Assembly (NCBI GenBank): GCA_964527215.1
Contig: CAZGNZ010000016.1
Coordinates: 26,887 to 90,886, forward strand
Direction of reading: 5' to 3'
DNA length: 64,000 nt
DNA from: CAZGNZ01 sp964527215
Lineage (GTDB): Bacteria; Fidelibacterota; Marinisomatia; SCGC-AAA003-L08; JACNLC01
The notes beneath the pieces were generated by a model, which worked only from the letters and a program-made list of their open reading frames with translations, searched no databases and was not told the DNA's origin. Positions 8,923 through 17,515 of this stretch are shown here, one piece after another. Each line of letters starts with the position of its first letter. Positions within the stretch are counted from its first letter, which is position 1. The translations under genes were made by a program, and so were the position numbers.

Positions 8923-10422
8923 TTAGAACATGATCAGATTAATCAGCTGAATAATATCAAGTACATTGATTATTTCGTCTCCGCTGACATCTGCACACCA
9001 TTGTTCGAACTGGGACGGCTCCGGCGGTAAATTTAGAATAATATTAACAATACGAACAATGTCAAGAACATCCAGATTTTGGTCAAAGTTCACATCGCCC
9101 GGCATGTCATATGGATAGCCGCGCGTCAGGGCCTTTATGCAGAAATTGGCCGTTTCGTTGAATTCAGTCAAGTCATGCCAGTCCGATCCTTCAAGGTAGT
9201 AGCTTTCCCCGGCTTCGGCACTGGATTCAACGGTGGTACGGGTATCTGCGCCCAGCAGAACCGGAACATCTGAAGTACAGTCAAAAGGTTGACCGCCTGC
9301 CTCGAAATTAAGTGAGACGACAATTTGTTCTCCCTCCAGAAACATCAGGCTGGATTCCAGATCAACGGTATGGAATCCAATATGGGGGACGAATCCGGAT
9401 TGGGTCAGAAGCAGATCTTCAGGACCGGCTGGGGTGAAACCTCCGTATATATCCAGCTGATACTGAATGCTGTCCTGGGCGGTGAAAAAACTGACTGCCT
9501 CAAGATATTCCAGATTGGGTCCGCTGCCCTCAGCCGTAAAAACATTCAGTGCAGTATTGGACTGGGTGAATGTATCCCGCCAGCCGTGATAGTCATGATA
9601 GTAAATATTGTCGTAATCCATAGGTTCAACTTCCTGGAATGAAATGGCTCCCATTTCAGGGTGATGGCCGGCATGTTTGTCATAGTAGGAAATCCAGAAA
9701 TACCCGCCCAGACCCCAGTCGCCCCAGCTGTTTTTGCACAGCCATGCACCGGGCTGGGGTGCCTGAGTATCAAGATTATCGTCCCACCCGACAATGGCGA
9801 CGGCATGATTCGGGTCCAGAAAACTTGTGGGCGGCTGATAATGAATGTAGCTGTTGTTAATAAATTGATTATCATAACACATGCAGGTTCCCATAACCCC
9901 TTCAGCCATGATCTTCTCTTTGATCATATCAATGTTTTCAAGATCGTCCCCGGCCATGTACCACTCAATGTCCGGAATATAAAAATAATGGTACGATTCA
10001 TGACTGCGAACAGGGGGCGTGTCATATGACTGTCCGTCAATATCTCTGACTGATCCTTCCCCACGGCTCAGATAGGCGGACGTGACCCGATAATCTCCAC
10101 CCATGTGTACTTCCAGACCTGAACCCCAGCTGGGTGTAATATCATCATTGTTGTGTTCATTGAAACCGTTCCACCAGTCCAGATGGTACTCCGCCAGATT
10201 TGGTTCACCCGTCTCTCCGGAAGCGCTCCAATTTCCCGTTATCAGCAGATTGCCTTCGATAGCAGCCATCGCACCGTGTGTCCAGCAGGTTCCTCCCTGC
10301 TGACTTTTGACGGATGTAACGAAATTTTCACCATCTACATCGCGAAGATCATATGTTTCCGGTGGATCAGCCAGGATCGTTTGTATCAGACAAACTATGG
10401 AGAGAAATATCATTTTTTTCAT
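8923..10422 (-). CDS. Secreted papain-like (C1) cysteine peptidase with C-terminal dockerin
   Basis: A 499-residue exported peptidase. The start is ATG 10422, giving MKKMIFLSIVCLIQTILA, a classic signal peptide, with GGAG about seven bases upstream; a longer in-frame ORF would put a hydrophilic tail before the signal. The peptidase core has SQQGGTCWTHG (nucleophile Cys46, oxyanion Gln41 or Gln42), DPNHAVAIVGWDD (His206) and LCKNSWGDWG (Asn231), the papain C-H-N triad; the oxyanion loop is one residue shorter than in papain. A beta-rich region follows, and the last 60 residues hold two dockerin Ca2+ loops, DVNFDQNLDVLD and DVSGDEIINVLD. No sorting domain follows the dockerin. Expected role is extracellular protein degradation, possibly attached through cohesin-dockerin contact. 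Confidence 0.92.
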   Translation of the reverse strand: MKKMIFLSIVCLIQTILADPPETYDLRDVDGENFVTSVKSQQGGTCWTHGAMAAIEGNLLITGNWSASGETGEPNLAEYHLDWWNGFNEHNNDDITPSWGSGLEVHMGGDYRVTSAYLSRGEGSVRDIDGQSYDTPPVRSHESYHYFYIPDIEWYMAGDDLENIDMIKEKIMAEGVMGTCMCYDNQFINNSYIHYQPPTSFLDPNHAVAIVGWDDNLDTQAPQPGAWLCKNSWGDWGLGGYFWISYYDKHAGHHPEMGAISFQEVEPMDYDNIYYHDYHGWRDTFTQSNTALNVFTAEGSGPNLEYLEAVSFFTAQDSIQYQLDIYGGFTPAGPEDLLLTQSGFVPHIGFHTVDLESSLMFLEGEQIVVSLNFEAGGQPFDCTSDVPVLLGADTRTTVESSAEAGESYYLEGSDWHDLTEFNETANFCIKALTRGYPYDMPGDVNFDQNLDVLDIVRIVNIILNLPPEPSQFEQWCADVSGDEIINVLDIIQLINLIMF

Positions 10423-10769
10423 ACATACTCCAGAATGAAAAGGTGTGAAATCTGTTTTGATCTGTATAGCAGGGACCTGCTTGGTCAGCATTTATCCAGC
10501 TGTCAGTATCCGGGAACAGAATCATTCAACTTATTCCCAGAAGTCGGATAAACTGATCGAAAAATATTATTAATAAACGGGGATAGACAAGGCTTGTAAT
10601 ATATTCTTACGAAACCGGGAATCAATCTTCAAGCGGCATAAATCCGGATTGGCAGCGAGTCGGTTTCTGTTGATAAGAATGAATGGTGTACAAAAAGAAA
10701 CCCCCGCACTTTCATGCGGGGGGCGTCATCAACTCAATGAAGGAGGATATTTTTTAGGAATTCAGATTG
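10423..10769. other. Intergenic stretch with one terminator
   Basis: Between the peptidase start and the small exported protein gene, both minus. The right-hand part holds the terminator at 10692-10722 that ends the small gene; the left part is AT-rich around 10555-10610 and presumably carries the peptidase promoter. No gene or RNA is recognised. Confidence 0.4.
10692..10722 (-). terminator. Rho-independent terminator of the small exported protein gene
   Basis: Perfect 8-bp stem CCCCCGCA (10701-10708) / TGCGGGGG (10715-10722) with a six-base loop; read on the minus strand it is followed by TTTCTTTTTG. It lies about 50 bases past the stop of the 74-residue protein gene. Confidence 0.85.
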
Positions 10770-10994
10770 TCAGGCATCGTTTGAATGAACGGTTATTTCA
10801 TCGCCTAGATACACCCAGCCGATGTTTTTCTCATACTGCCATCCTGATTCATAAACCATGTTCTGCTGGACGTCCATCAGGACCGCTGTGTCATCGGCGC
10901 GGATATACCGATTCACGATTGTCTGGTTGTAGGTGTCAGTATTTTCGGTGACTCCCAAAAAGATTGTTGAAAGAAAAGTGAGTATCGCTAACAT
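10770..10994 (-). CDS. Small exported protein with W-x6-GW-x8-V motif
   Basis: A 74-residue protein of unrecognised family. The N-terminus MLAILTFLSTIFLGV is hydrophobic and signal-like, although it lacks the usual lysines. AAGGA seven bases before the ATG and a strong terminator directly downstream support a real, separately transcribed gene. The C-terminal part carries WQYEKNIGWVYLGDEITV, 18 residues that align without gaps to two repeats in the small exported protein at 16687-17085 (conserved W1, G8, W9, V18). Function unknown; localisation is probably periplasm or outside. Confidence 0.7.
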   Translation of the reverse strand: MLAILTFLSTIFLGVTENTDTYNQTIVNRYIRADDTAVLMDVQQNMVYESGWQYEKNIGWVYLGDEITVHSNDA

Positions 10995-11400
10995 TTTGTA
11001 ATCCTTTATATTAACGCCAGGTTAGTGGCTGATTCAAAATCTGCCATAAGAGTATCAAATGGTATGCCGGACAATATGAATTTGGTTGATTACACGTTAT
11101 TCTGTGTGGGAATTATTGACGAAAACGAAATAACATACTGATATTATATTAATTAATAATTTTTCATATTTCAGTTATCCGAAGTTGGGCTGCAATGGCA
11201 TGATGGAAATTCAAAATAGGCCAATGCCATTAATGATATAATGATATATTGGAATGATATGAACACGCGCCGCTGTCCAAAACCAGCCGTAAAAATTTAC
11301 TTTCGAGGAATTCCCTTTTCGCAAAAACAGGGCTGACAATGTCTCCAGGCATGCCTGGAGACATAGAACAAGTCAGCTTTCGAATGCCAGTAGAAAAAGC
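10995..11400. other. Intergenic stretch with a 26-bp palindrome
   Basis: About 400 AT-rich bases between the RND transporter gene end and the small protein gene. The only clear structure is the perfect palindrome at 11339-11364, close to the transporter stop codon. The part near 11130-11170 is very AT-rich and is a plausible promoter region for the small gene on the minus strand. Confidence 0.4.
11339..11364. repeat. Perfect 26-bp palindrome
   Basis: ATGTCTCCAGGCA and its exact reverse complement with no spacer, 37 bases past the stop of the RND pump gene. On the minus strand a run of five T follows about nine bases later, so it may act as a weak terminator; a dimeric protein binding site is the alternative. 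Confidence 0.6.
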
Positions 11401-14400
11401 TCAGGATGTGCTGTCTGAATAAGCAGCACCCTCAGCGGATAAATCAGGGGAGCGCCAGGGATTTAACTTCCGCACCAGATTTTTGAGGTCATCAATGCAG
11501 TAGATTGTGGCGGGGAGCATCAGAAGCGTTATAACGGTTCCGAATACCAGTCCGAATGCAACAGACGCCGCCATGGGAACCAGGAACTGTCCCTGGGCAC
11601 TTTCCTGCAGAATAAGCGGTGCCAGACCCAGAGCGGTTGTGAAAGTGGTGAGAACGATTGGACGAAAACGGACCATTCCGGCTTTATACAGAGCCTTGGA
11701 AATTGGAATTCCGGACTGGAAAAACTGATTGAACTTATCCATCAGAACAACGGAATCATTGATGATAATTCCGGCCAGAGCAACGATTCCCAGAAAGGAT
11801 AGAATAGATACTGGAATATCCAGGATATAGTGGCCAATTACCGCACCAATCACACCCAGCGGGATAAGACCAATTATCAGGATGGTCTGAATGTAGGATT
11901 TCAGCAGAAACACCAGCACGGAAAAAATGGCTACGAGCGCAATGCTCATGGTGAATCTGATGGAATCCATCATTTTACCAACCATTTCTGACTGACCGCC
12001 GTAGCTTCGAGTCACTCCGTCCACTTGAGAGAGAACCCGGGGCACAACTTCCCGGTTCAGCTCCTGAAGCACAACACTGAGATCGTTTTTGCTGTAATCC
12101 AGGCCGGCATAAACATTTACGGAACGCATCCCGCTTTCATGGCGGATTACCGACATGCTGCGGGCCTGTCGGTATGTTGCCAGTTCCTTGAACGGAATGT
12201 ATTCACCGGAAGGTGTTCTCAATTTGAGGTTTTCAACTTGGCTGAGCGACACTCGGTCTTCCCGAGGGAACCGAACCCAGATTTTCACTTCATCCCGACC
12301 GCGCTGGAGACGCATGACTTCCTGTCCGTAAAATCCCTGACGGAGCTGAGTCGTTACATCCCGCAGAGTAAATCCCAGGGCTTTAGCTTTTGGACGAAGC
12401 GTTACCACAAATTCGTTGTTCCCAAGAGGAGTATTATCCTGAATATCTTTCACACCGTCGATTTTCTGCAGTTCTTCGCGAAGCAGTCCCTTTGCCTTGA
12501 TCAGCTGCTGATAATCCGAACTGGCAAATCGAACAGAGATCGGACTGCCTCCAAATGACCCGCTGCCGACATTCCAGTTCTCTGCACCGGGAATCGTACC
12601 GATGTATTCTGCCAGTTCATTGGAAAATTCACCCACAGAATACTCCCGCTGTGTTGCAGGAATCAGATCCATGAAAATGTTGAGATTGCCGTAATACCAG
12701 GAAGAGGTGTTTTCAATTGGATTGATCCCTGTTTCAGCCTCTTTGACTGCTGCAAATTCCGTTGCTTTCTGAACGACATATTCACGCACCGAATCCGTGA
12801 TTTCAGCTGCAGTACCGGCAGGCATATCAACTGAAACCCGTGCATAGGGAAACTCTATTTCCGGGAAAAACTGCGACTTTACATGAGAGCCCCAAAACAG
12901 TCCGGCAATAATAGCCAGCATGGCAAATGTGAATGCCACCACGCTCCAGCGATAAGCCAGACAGAATTTCAGCAGCCGGCTGTATCCGGTATTTGTCAGT
13001 CTGGTCAGAGCAGAATCAATCCAACGTCTGACTCTCCATTTTCCGGGTTTGGTAGGATCATGATGCAGCGCCTTGGAGTGGGCAATATGTGCGGGAAGAA
13101 TGATAATGGCCTCAATCAAGGAAAATCCAAGACATATAATAACCACGGCACCAATTTGCCATACATAATCACCGAGTATTCCGTAAAAATAAAAATAGGG
13201 TATAAAGGCAATCACTGTGGTCATGATGGATATGGTAACCGGTTTGATTACATCCAGTGCGCCGTCAATGGCAGCTCGTATTGGTTTTTTCCCCTTTTCA
13301 TGCTGAGAGTAGATGCTTTCACCGATGATGATTCCATCATCCACCAGAATGCCCACTACCAGAATCATCCCGAAGAGTGACATTTCATTTATGGAAATGC
13401 CCAGCAGCATCATGACAAAAAACATTCCCAGAAAGGAAATAGGTATCCCCAGAGCAACCCAGAATGCCAGACGGATATTCAGGAAAGTGCCCAGCGCCAC
13501 CAGCACCAGGGCCAGACCGATTGCACCATTCAGGGTCAGAAGATTCATCCGCTCTTCCAGATTGTCTGTTTCCTTAATGAATGTTGTGAAATGAATCAAT
13601 CCGGCATACTTTGCTTCAAACTCAGCAGCAACCTGTTCAGTGATCTCTACAATTTCAACAACATCTTCATTATTATTGTACATAACATTGAATGACACGG
13701 AACGCTCGCCGTTGAACTCGGAATACATGATGTTGTCCGGCCACTGTTCCTGAATTCGGCAAATGTCCGACAGCATGATTTTCCGTCCGTCGATGGATGA
13801 AGTAATCTCAATGTTTTCCAGCTCATGGGCCTGATATTTTTTCTCATAACTGCGAATGTAAATTTCTTCCTGCTCGGTCAGTACGGATCCGGAGGAAATA
13901 TTCAGATTGGTGTTCCGGATGGCATTGGCGATGTCATTGACTGTGAGTTTGTACTTCTGAAGGTTCTCCGGTGGAATTTCCACAACGATTTCACGGGACG
14001 GCAAACCCCAAATAATTGTTCGGGAAATCTTGCCGGTCTGGAGCAATGCATCTCGAAATTCTTCCACAATCATCTTGGTTGTCATCAGGTTATCCGGACC
14101 GTATACACTGAGCATGATGGCCCGATTCCAGGTTGTCTGTCTGGATACCACCGGCTTCTCAGCATCTACCGGATAACTGCTGATCCCGTTCACGGCATTT
14201 TTGATTTCTGCCACTGCACGGTCCATATCATAGCCTTCTTGAATTTCAGCTTGAACGGAGCCAAAGCCGTCGGTGGAGGTTGATGTTACTTTTTCAATAC
14301 CCTCGAGACCCCGAAGGGCTTCCTCAACTTTGATGACAATGCCTTCTTCCACTTCAACTGCGGAAGCTCCCGGGAACGGAATGTTAATATTGATTTCATG

Positions 14401-14529
14401 CATTTCAAAGCTGGGCTGTATTCGGCGGTTCAGCTGGGTAAGCGCAAATACTCCGGCAATGCAGATTACGAGCATGATCCAGTTGGTGATGATTCGGTGA
14501 TCAATAAAATACTGAACAAATTTTGACAT
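11401..14529 (-). CDS. RND-family efflux transporter permease
   Basis: A 1042-residue inner-membrane proton-driven exporter of the AcrB/MdtB-like hydrophobe/amphiphile efflux family. Length, the 12-TM plan and two large periplasmic loops fit. The N-terminal helix is IITNWIMLVICIAGVFAL; the motif GILVDDGIIIGES in TM4 carries the paired aspartates of proton relay. Drives tripartite efflux together with the adaptor gene just upstream (19-base gap). No TolC-like outer-membrane gene or regulator is adjacent, so the outer-membrane partner must be encoded elsewhere. Substrate cannot be read from the sequence. Confidence 0.95.
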   Translation of the reverse strand: MSKFVQYFIDHRIITNWIMLVICIAGVFALTQLNRRIQPSFEMHEININIPFPGASAVEVEEGIVIKVEEALRGLEGIEKVTSTSTDGFGSVQAEIQEGYDMDRAVAEIKNAVNGISSYPVDAEKPVVSRQTTWNRAIMLSVYGPDNLMTTKMIVEEFRDALLQTGKISRTIIWGLPSREIVVEIPPENLQKYKLTVNDIANAIRNTNLNISSGSVLTEQEEIYIRSYEKKYQAHELENIEITSSIDGRKIMLSDICRIQEQWPDNIMYSEFNGERSVSFNVMYNNNEDVVEIVEITEQVAAEFEAKYAGLIHFTTFIKETDNLEERMNLLTLNGAIGLALVLVALGTFLNIRLAFWVALGIPISFLGMFFVMMLLGISINEMSLFGMILVVGILVDDGIIIGESIYSQHEKGKKPIRAAIDGALDVIKPVTISIMTTVIAFIPYFYFYGILGDYVWQIGAVVIICLGFSLIEAIIILPAHIAHSKALHHDPTKPGKWRVRRWIDSALTRLTNTGYSRLLKFCLAYRWSVVAFTFAMLAIIAGLFWGSHVKSQFFPEIEFPYARVSVDMPAGTAAEITDSVREYVVQKATEFAAVKEAETGINPIENTSSWYYGNLNIFMDLIPATQREYSVGEFSNELAEYIGTIPGAENWNVGSGSFGGSPISVRFASSDYQQLIKAKGLLREELQKIDGVKDIQDNTPLGNNEFVVTLRPKAKALGFTLRDVTTQLRQGFYGQEVMRLQRGRDEVKIWVRFPREDRVSLSQVENLKLRTPSGEYIPFKELATYRQARSMSVIRHESGMRSVNVYAGLDYSKNDLSVVLQELNREVVPRVLSQVDGVTRSYGGQSEMVGKMMDSIRFTMSIALVAIFSVLVFLLKSYIQTILIIGLIPLGVIGAVIGHYILDIPVSILSFLGIVALAGIIINDSVVLMDKFNQFFQSGIPISKALYKAGMVRFRPIVLTTFTTALGLAPLILQESAQGQFLVPMAASVAFGLVFGTVITLLMLPATIYCIDDLKNLVRKLNPWRSPDLSAEGAAYSDSTS

Positions 14530-14548
14530 GACTGATCCTGTTCGGCGG

Positions 14549-15688
14549 TTATTCTGAACTCAGGGGCTCGATGAGCATCCCAATCAGCGGTTTCTGAAGA
14601 ACGGTGGTGACCAGAATGGTTTCATCGGGAATGGAATGCGCAATGATTGCCGTCTCCTGAAGCAGTGCCAGAATCCGGATTTCCTGTCTGGCCAGTTTTC
14701 CTTCATCGTATACATAGATGAATTTTTGATCAAAAACAATGCTTCGGGGAATGGATGCCACATCGCTCAGCAGTCTTCCTTCAATGGCAACTTGAACAAA
14801 ATTTCCGGGATACAGCTGCGGAATCAGCTCTGGATTTTCAAATGAAATATAAACATTCAAGGTTTGTGAGTCCGGTGTCAAATGCGTGTCTCTTCTGATG
14901 ATTTTTCCCGTGACGAATTGATTCTCCTGATCATCCAGGTAGATTTTTGCAGAAGGATCAGTATCAAAATCAATCCAGTTATAATCCTCCAGCAGCAGCG
15001 GAACCGCAATTTCAAGATGATGAACATCACGGAGAGTGAGTAAAGGTGTTCCCGGTGAAATCAAAGTGCCTTCAACAATGCTTTCTGATGTAATGAATCC
15101 GGTGAAGGGTGCGGTTATACGGTGTTTATCAAGGTACAGCTCTGCGTTTTTTACTTTGTAGAACTGACTGAAAATGTTATACGTACTGACCTGCAGTTTT
15201 TCCCGCTGTGAGGTAATGGCAGGGAGTTCGGGAATGTCATCCTGAATGGAGAGGCTGGAATAATATTGGTTCCACTTGTTGAACAGCTCTGAATCCTCCA
15301 GCTTTATGTGGGGCAGGAAACTGCTGATAACATTCAGAAAGCCGGCCCGGAGCGCATACAGGTCATTTCGTGTTTCCCGGCTGTCTACCTCCAGTAGTGT
15401 TTCATCCTGTTCAGTATATGTCCCGTTTCTTAAATGGTTTTTGGCATACGTTACCTGTCCGTTCACTTCCGAATGGATATCAAGTTCATTTCGGGAATTG
15501 ATGATGCCGCTGCCCTTGATTACAATGTGCTGATCAGAGAAGATGACTGAAGCGGTTTGTACCTGACGGACCGGGGGCGGGATATCTCGTTTATTGGCTT
15601 CCGGCTTTGTTGATCCCAGCAAAAGCATGCAGGCAATGCCAAAAATGATGATGCCCAGGGTGATGAGAATTTTTTTCAAAGTGTTCAT
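14549..15688 (-). CDS. RND efflux periplasmic adaptor (membrane fusion protein)
   Basis: A 379-residue HlyD/AcrA-type adaptor. It begins MNTLKKILITLGIIIFGIAC, a membrane-anchoring signal segment; a TTG 36 bases upstream is in frame but would place hydrophilic residues before it. The biotinyl-lipoyl-like half motifs are LDIHSEVNGQV and ITAPFTGFI, separated by a helical hairpin, followed by beta-barrel and membrane-proximal domains. It precedes the RND permease gene by 19 bases in the same operon and should connect the pump to an outer-membrane channel. Confidence 0.93.
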   Translation of the reverse strand: MNTLKKILITLGIIIFGIACMLLLGSTKPEANKRDIPPPVRQVQTASVIFSDQHIVIKGSGIINSRNELDIHSEVNGQVTYAKNHLRNGTYTEQDETLLEVDSRETRNDLYALRAGFLNVISSFLPHIKLEDSELFNKWNQYYSSLSIQDDIPELPAITSQREKLQVSTYNIFSQFYKVKNAELYLDKHRITAPFTGFITSESIVEGTLISPGTPLLTLRDVHHLEIAVPLLLEDYNWIDFDTDPSAKIYLDDQENQFVTGKIIRRDTHLTPDSQTLNVYISFENPELIPQLYPGNFVQVAIEGRLLSDVASIPRSIVFDQKFIYVYDEGKLARQEIRILALLQETAIIAHSIPDETILVTTVLQKPLIGMLIEPLSSE

Positions 15689-16049
15689 TGGTTGTTTCCA
15701 TTTTAGGTTTGCGCGTTGCTGCAAATCGCGAATAAGAGTGAACCGCAGCCATCAAGGGATTGGTTAAATGACTGCTGTCCCAGTTGGATAATTGGTTTAT
15801 TGCTGCATGAAAAAGATAGTGTGCGGATGGTGACTGAATCAGAAATGTCTTGATATGCTTTCTGAATTTTCTGAACCGGCCGGAAATTGAATACTCACTC
15901 TCCCTGTCCTCAGAACTGAGATTCGCGCATCTCAGGCGAAGGAGGATTCTGATAATCCTGCGGAATCCTTCAGTAATGAGTCTGGATTCAGAGTGTCATC
16001 AATTCGACCGCTGAGGTTTTTCAGCCAAATAGGGTGCGTTGGACTGAAA
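15689..16049. other. Intergenic stretch with two small hairpins
   Basis: Between the adaptor start and the DUF2807 lipoprotein stop (both minus). It holds two adjacent hairpins at 15916-15935 and 15943-15959 and otherwise no recognised gene or RNA. It must include the promoter of the RND operon. Confidence 0.4.
15916..15959 (-). other. Tandem hairpins downstream of the DUF2807 gene
   Basis: CTGAGAT/ATCTCAG with loop TCGCGC (15916-15935), followed by AGGATT/AATCCT with a five-base loop (15943-15959). There is no T-run, so neither is a standard intrinsic terminator. Possible mRNA 3' structure or regulatory element; function not known. Confidence 0.4.
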
Positions 16050-16769
16050 TCAACCCCCCACTGCTTTAATGGATCCCGAACCGGATACACTGGATGTGAC
16101 CGCAGGGCTTCCCGAGTACATCAGTTGACCGCTGCCGCTGATGGATACGTTGAGCGTGCGGTCCGCATGGACTTGACATTGACCGGAGCCGCTGATATCC
16201 ACCTTTGCATCCGCAGCTGTCAGCTCCATTGCGGAAATCCGTCCGGACCCGCTGATTGAAGCAGTCATAACTTCTGTACTGCCGGCAATCCGAATGCGTC
16301 CGGACCCGCTGATATCAGCACTCACGGTGTCATTCTGCACTTCTGCTTCCATTTGACCGGATCCGCTGACATTTACGCTTAACGATGGATTATCGAATAC
16401 ACTTTCCAGTTGAATTTGCCCCGAGCCCGAAATGTCAACAGATTCCAGACTGGGTGTGGTAATCTCATATTCAATGTGGGCTGAGTGAATGAGTCCCGGT
16501 TTGATGCTGATGTCAAGACGTTCTCCATGAACATCGGCCATGATCAGAGGAAGGATATTGTCATCTGCCTGGATAACAATGCCGGGCTGGTTACCCTGCC
16601 GGATTACGGCTGAACCTGAACCGTGAAGCATCACCTGTGTGAATGCAGGCAGATTCTGTGCGCTGGTTTGGATATTGCCGGATCCCTTAATCACAATAAG
16701 ATTGCATCCCGTGAAAATGATCAGCATGATCAGGACCGGCAGTTTCGCTGAAACTGAGAGGTGTTTCAA
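16050..16769 (-). CDS. Head GIN (DUF2807) lipoprotein
   Basis: A 239-residue protein of the DUF2807 'putative auto-transporter adhesin, head GIN' family. The N-terminus ends in a lipobox (IIFTGC), so it should be a lipid-anchored envelope protein. Residues from about 30 form a repetitive beta-helix with recurring SGSGQ/SGSGR turns, at least seven of them. The start is a TTG at 16769 with AAAGGAG about nine bases upstream. The 5' part overlaps the 3' end of the upstream small exported protein gene by 83 bases in another frame, which places its ribosome binding site inside that gene and suggests translational coupling. The molecular role of this family is not established. Confidence 0.88.
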   Translation of the reverse strand: MKHLSVSAKLPVLIMLIIFTGCNLIVIKGSGNIQTSAQNLPAFTQVMLHGSGSAVIRQGNQPGIVIQADDNILPLIMADVHGERLDISIKPGLIHSAHIEYEITTPSLESVDISGSGQIQLESVFDNPSLSVNVSGSGQMEAEVQNDTVSADISGSGRIRIAGSTEVMTASISGSGRISAMELTAADAKVDISGSGQCQVHADRTLNVSISGSGQLMYSGSPAVTSSVSGSGSIKAVGG

Positions 16770-17085
16770 TTGCAGTGTCTCCTTTGTCTGTTGTTGTCAG
16801 TCCGACGACGGTTAGGGGCGGCATCTGAACCATCCAGCCCCGGTCGGCAGCATATCGCCAGCAAAAATCCGGACCCGTTCTGTTGTCGGTTTCCTGTACG
16901 ATATCTGCAGATACACAAATTTCCGGCAGCAGCAGAATCCAACCCCTGTCAGCGTTATGGATCCAGCGTGCATTCAGGTCTTCACCGGATTTTTCCACCA
17001 GAGAATCTGCCGGAATTCCATGGTGTGAAGTTATGGAAATCAGGGCCAGTGCGGCGATTCCAAATATAAGACAGTTTCTCAGCAT
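16687..17085 (-). CDS. Small exported protein with two W-x6-GW-x8-V repeats
   Basis: A 132-residue protein of unrecognised family. ATG 17085 gives MLRNCLIFGIAALALISI, a signal peptide, with AAAGGA about seven bases upstream; a longer frame to 17187 exists but buries the signal. It carries two 18-residue repeats, WIHNADRGWILLLPEICV (40-58) and WRYAADRGWMVQMPPLTV (76-94), whose conserved positions W1, G8, W9 and V18 match the 74-residue protein at 10770-10994. The 3' end overlaps the DUF2807 lipoprotein gene by 83 bases. Likely periplasmic or extracellular; function unknown. Confidence 0.65.
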   Translation of the reverse strand: MLRNCLIFGIAALALISITSHHGIPADSLVEKSGEDLNARWIHNADRGWILLLPEICVSADIVQETDNRTGPDFCWRYAADRGWMVQMPPLTVVGLTTTDKGDTAIETPLSFSETAGPDHADHFHGMQSYCD

Positions 17086-17515
17086 AACAGAATCCTTTCC
17101 GGTAAGTTGCTGCGCGTCGAGCAAACGATGTGCCGGTGTTCTTCGAAAAACAAATCTCCTCTCATCGGCTGTATTGAATGTCTTCAAAGAACCCCCGTTT
17201 GAATATCAAACTGATATGTTCTCCTGAAATTTGATATGCGCCGGTGATACGCCTGGTGAAACAGGGTTCAGTTTCTGCCATCAGAATTGATTGAAGAAGA
17301 TATTTTGGGAAGTCTGAAAATTTGCTTAATTTTTTCGGGGATTTCAGACTTCTTCACCGGGGATTTACTTCCAAAAAAATCACAAAAAAGATGGTTTTCA
17401 GAAAATCTGCCCGGTGCATTTCGGTTTCTCAGGGGAATAGGGATTCAGTATTATTTTGATCACTTAATATTCCAGTGAATATCTCAACAGATGTAACATA
17501 ATCCGGGGTGTTAAA
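17086..17515. other. Divergent intergenic region with long inverted repeat
   Basis: About 430 bases between the minus-strand small exported protein and the plus-strand GGDEF regulator; both promoters must be here. An 11-bp inverted repeat lies at 17309-17352. No gene is convincing; short frames here lack ribosome binding sites. Confidence 0.4.
17309..17352. promoter_or_regulatory. 11-bp inverted repeat upstream of the GGDEF regulator
   Basis: GAAGTCTGAAA (17309-17319) and its exact complement TTTCAGACTTC (17342-17352) separated by 22 bases. It lies about 165 bases before the regulator start. It could be a two-site operator or a leader hairpin; no T-run follows on the plus strand. Confidence 0.45.
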
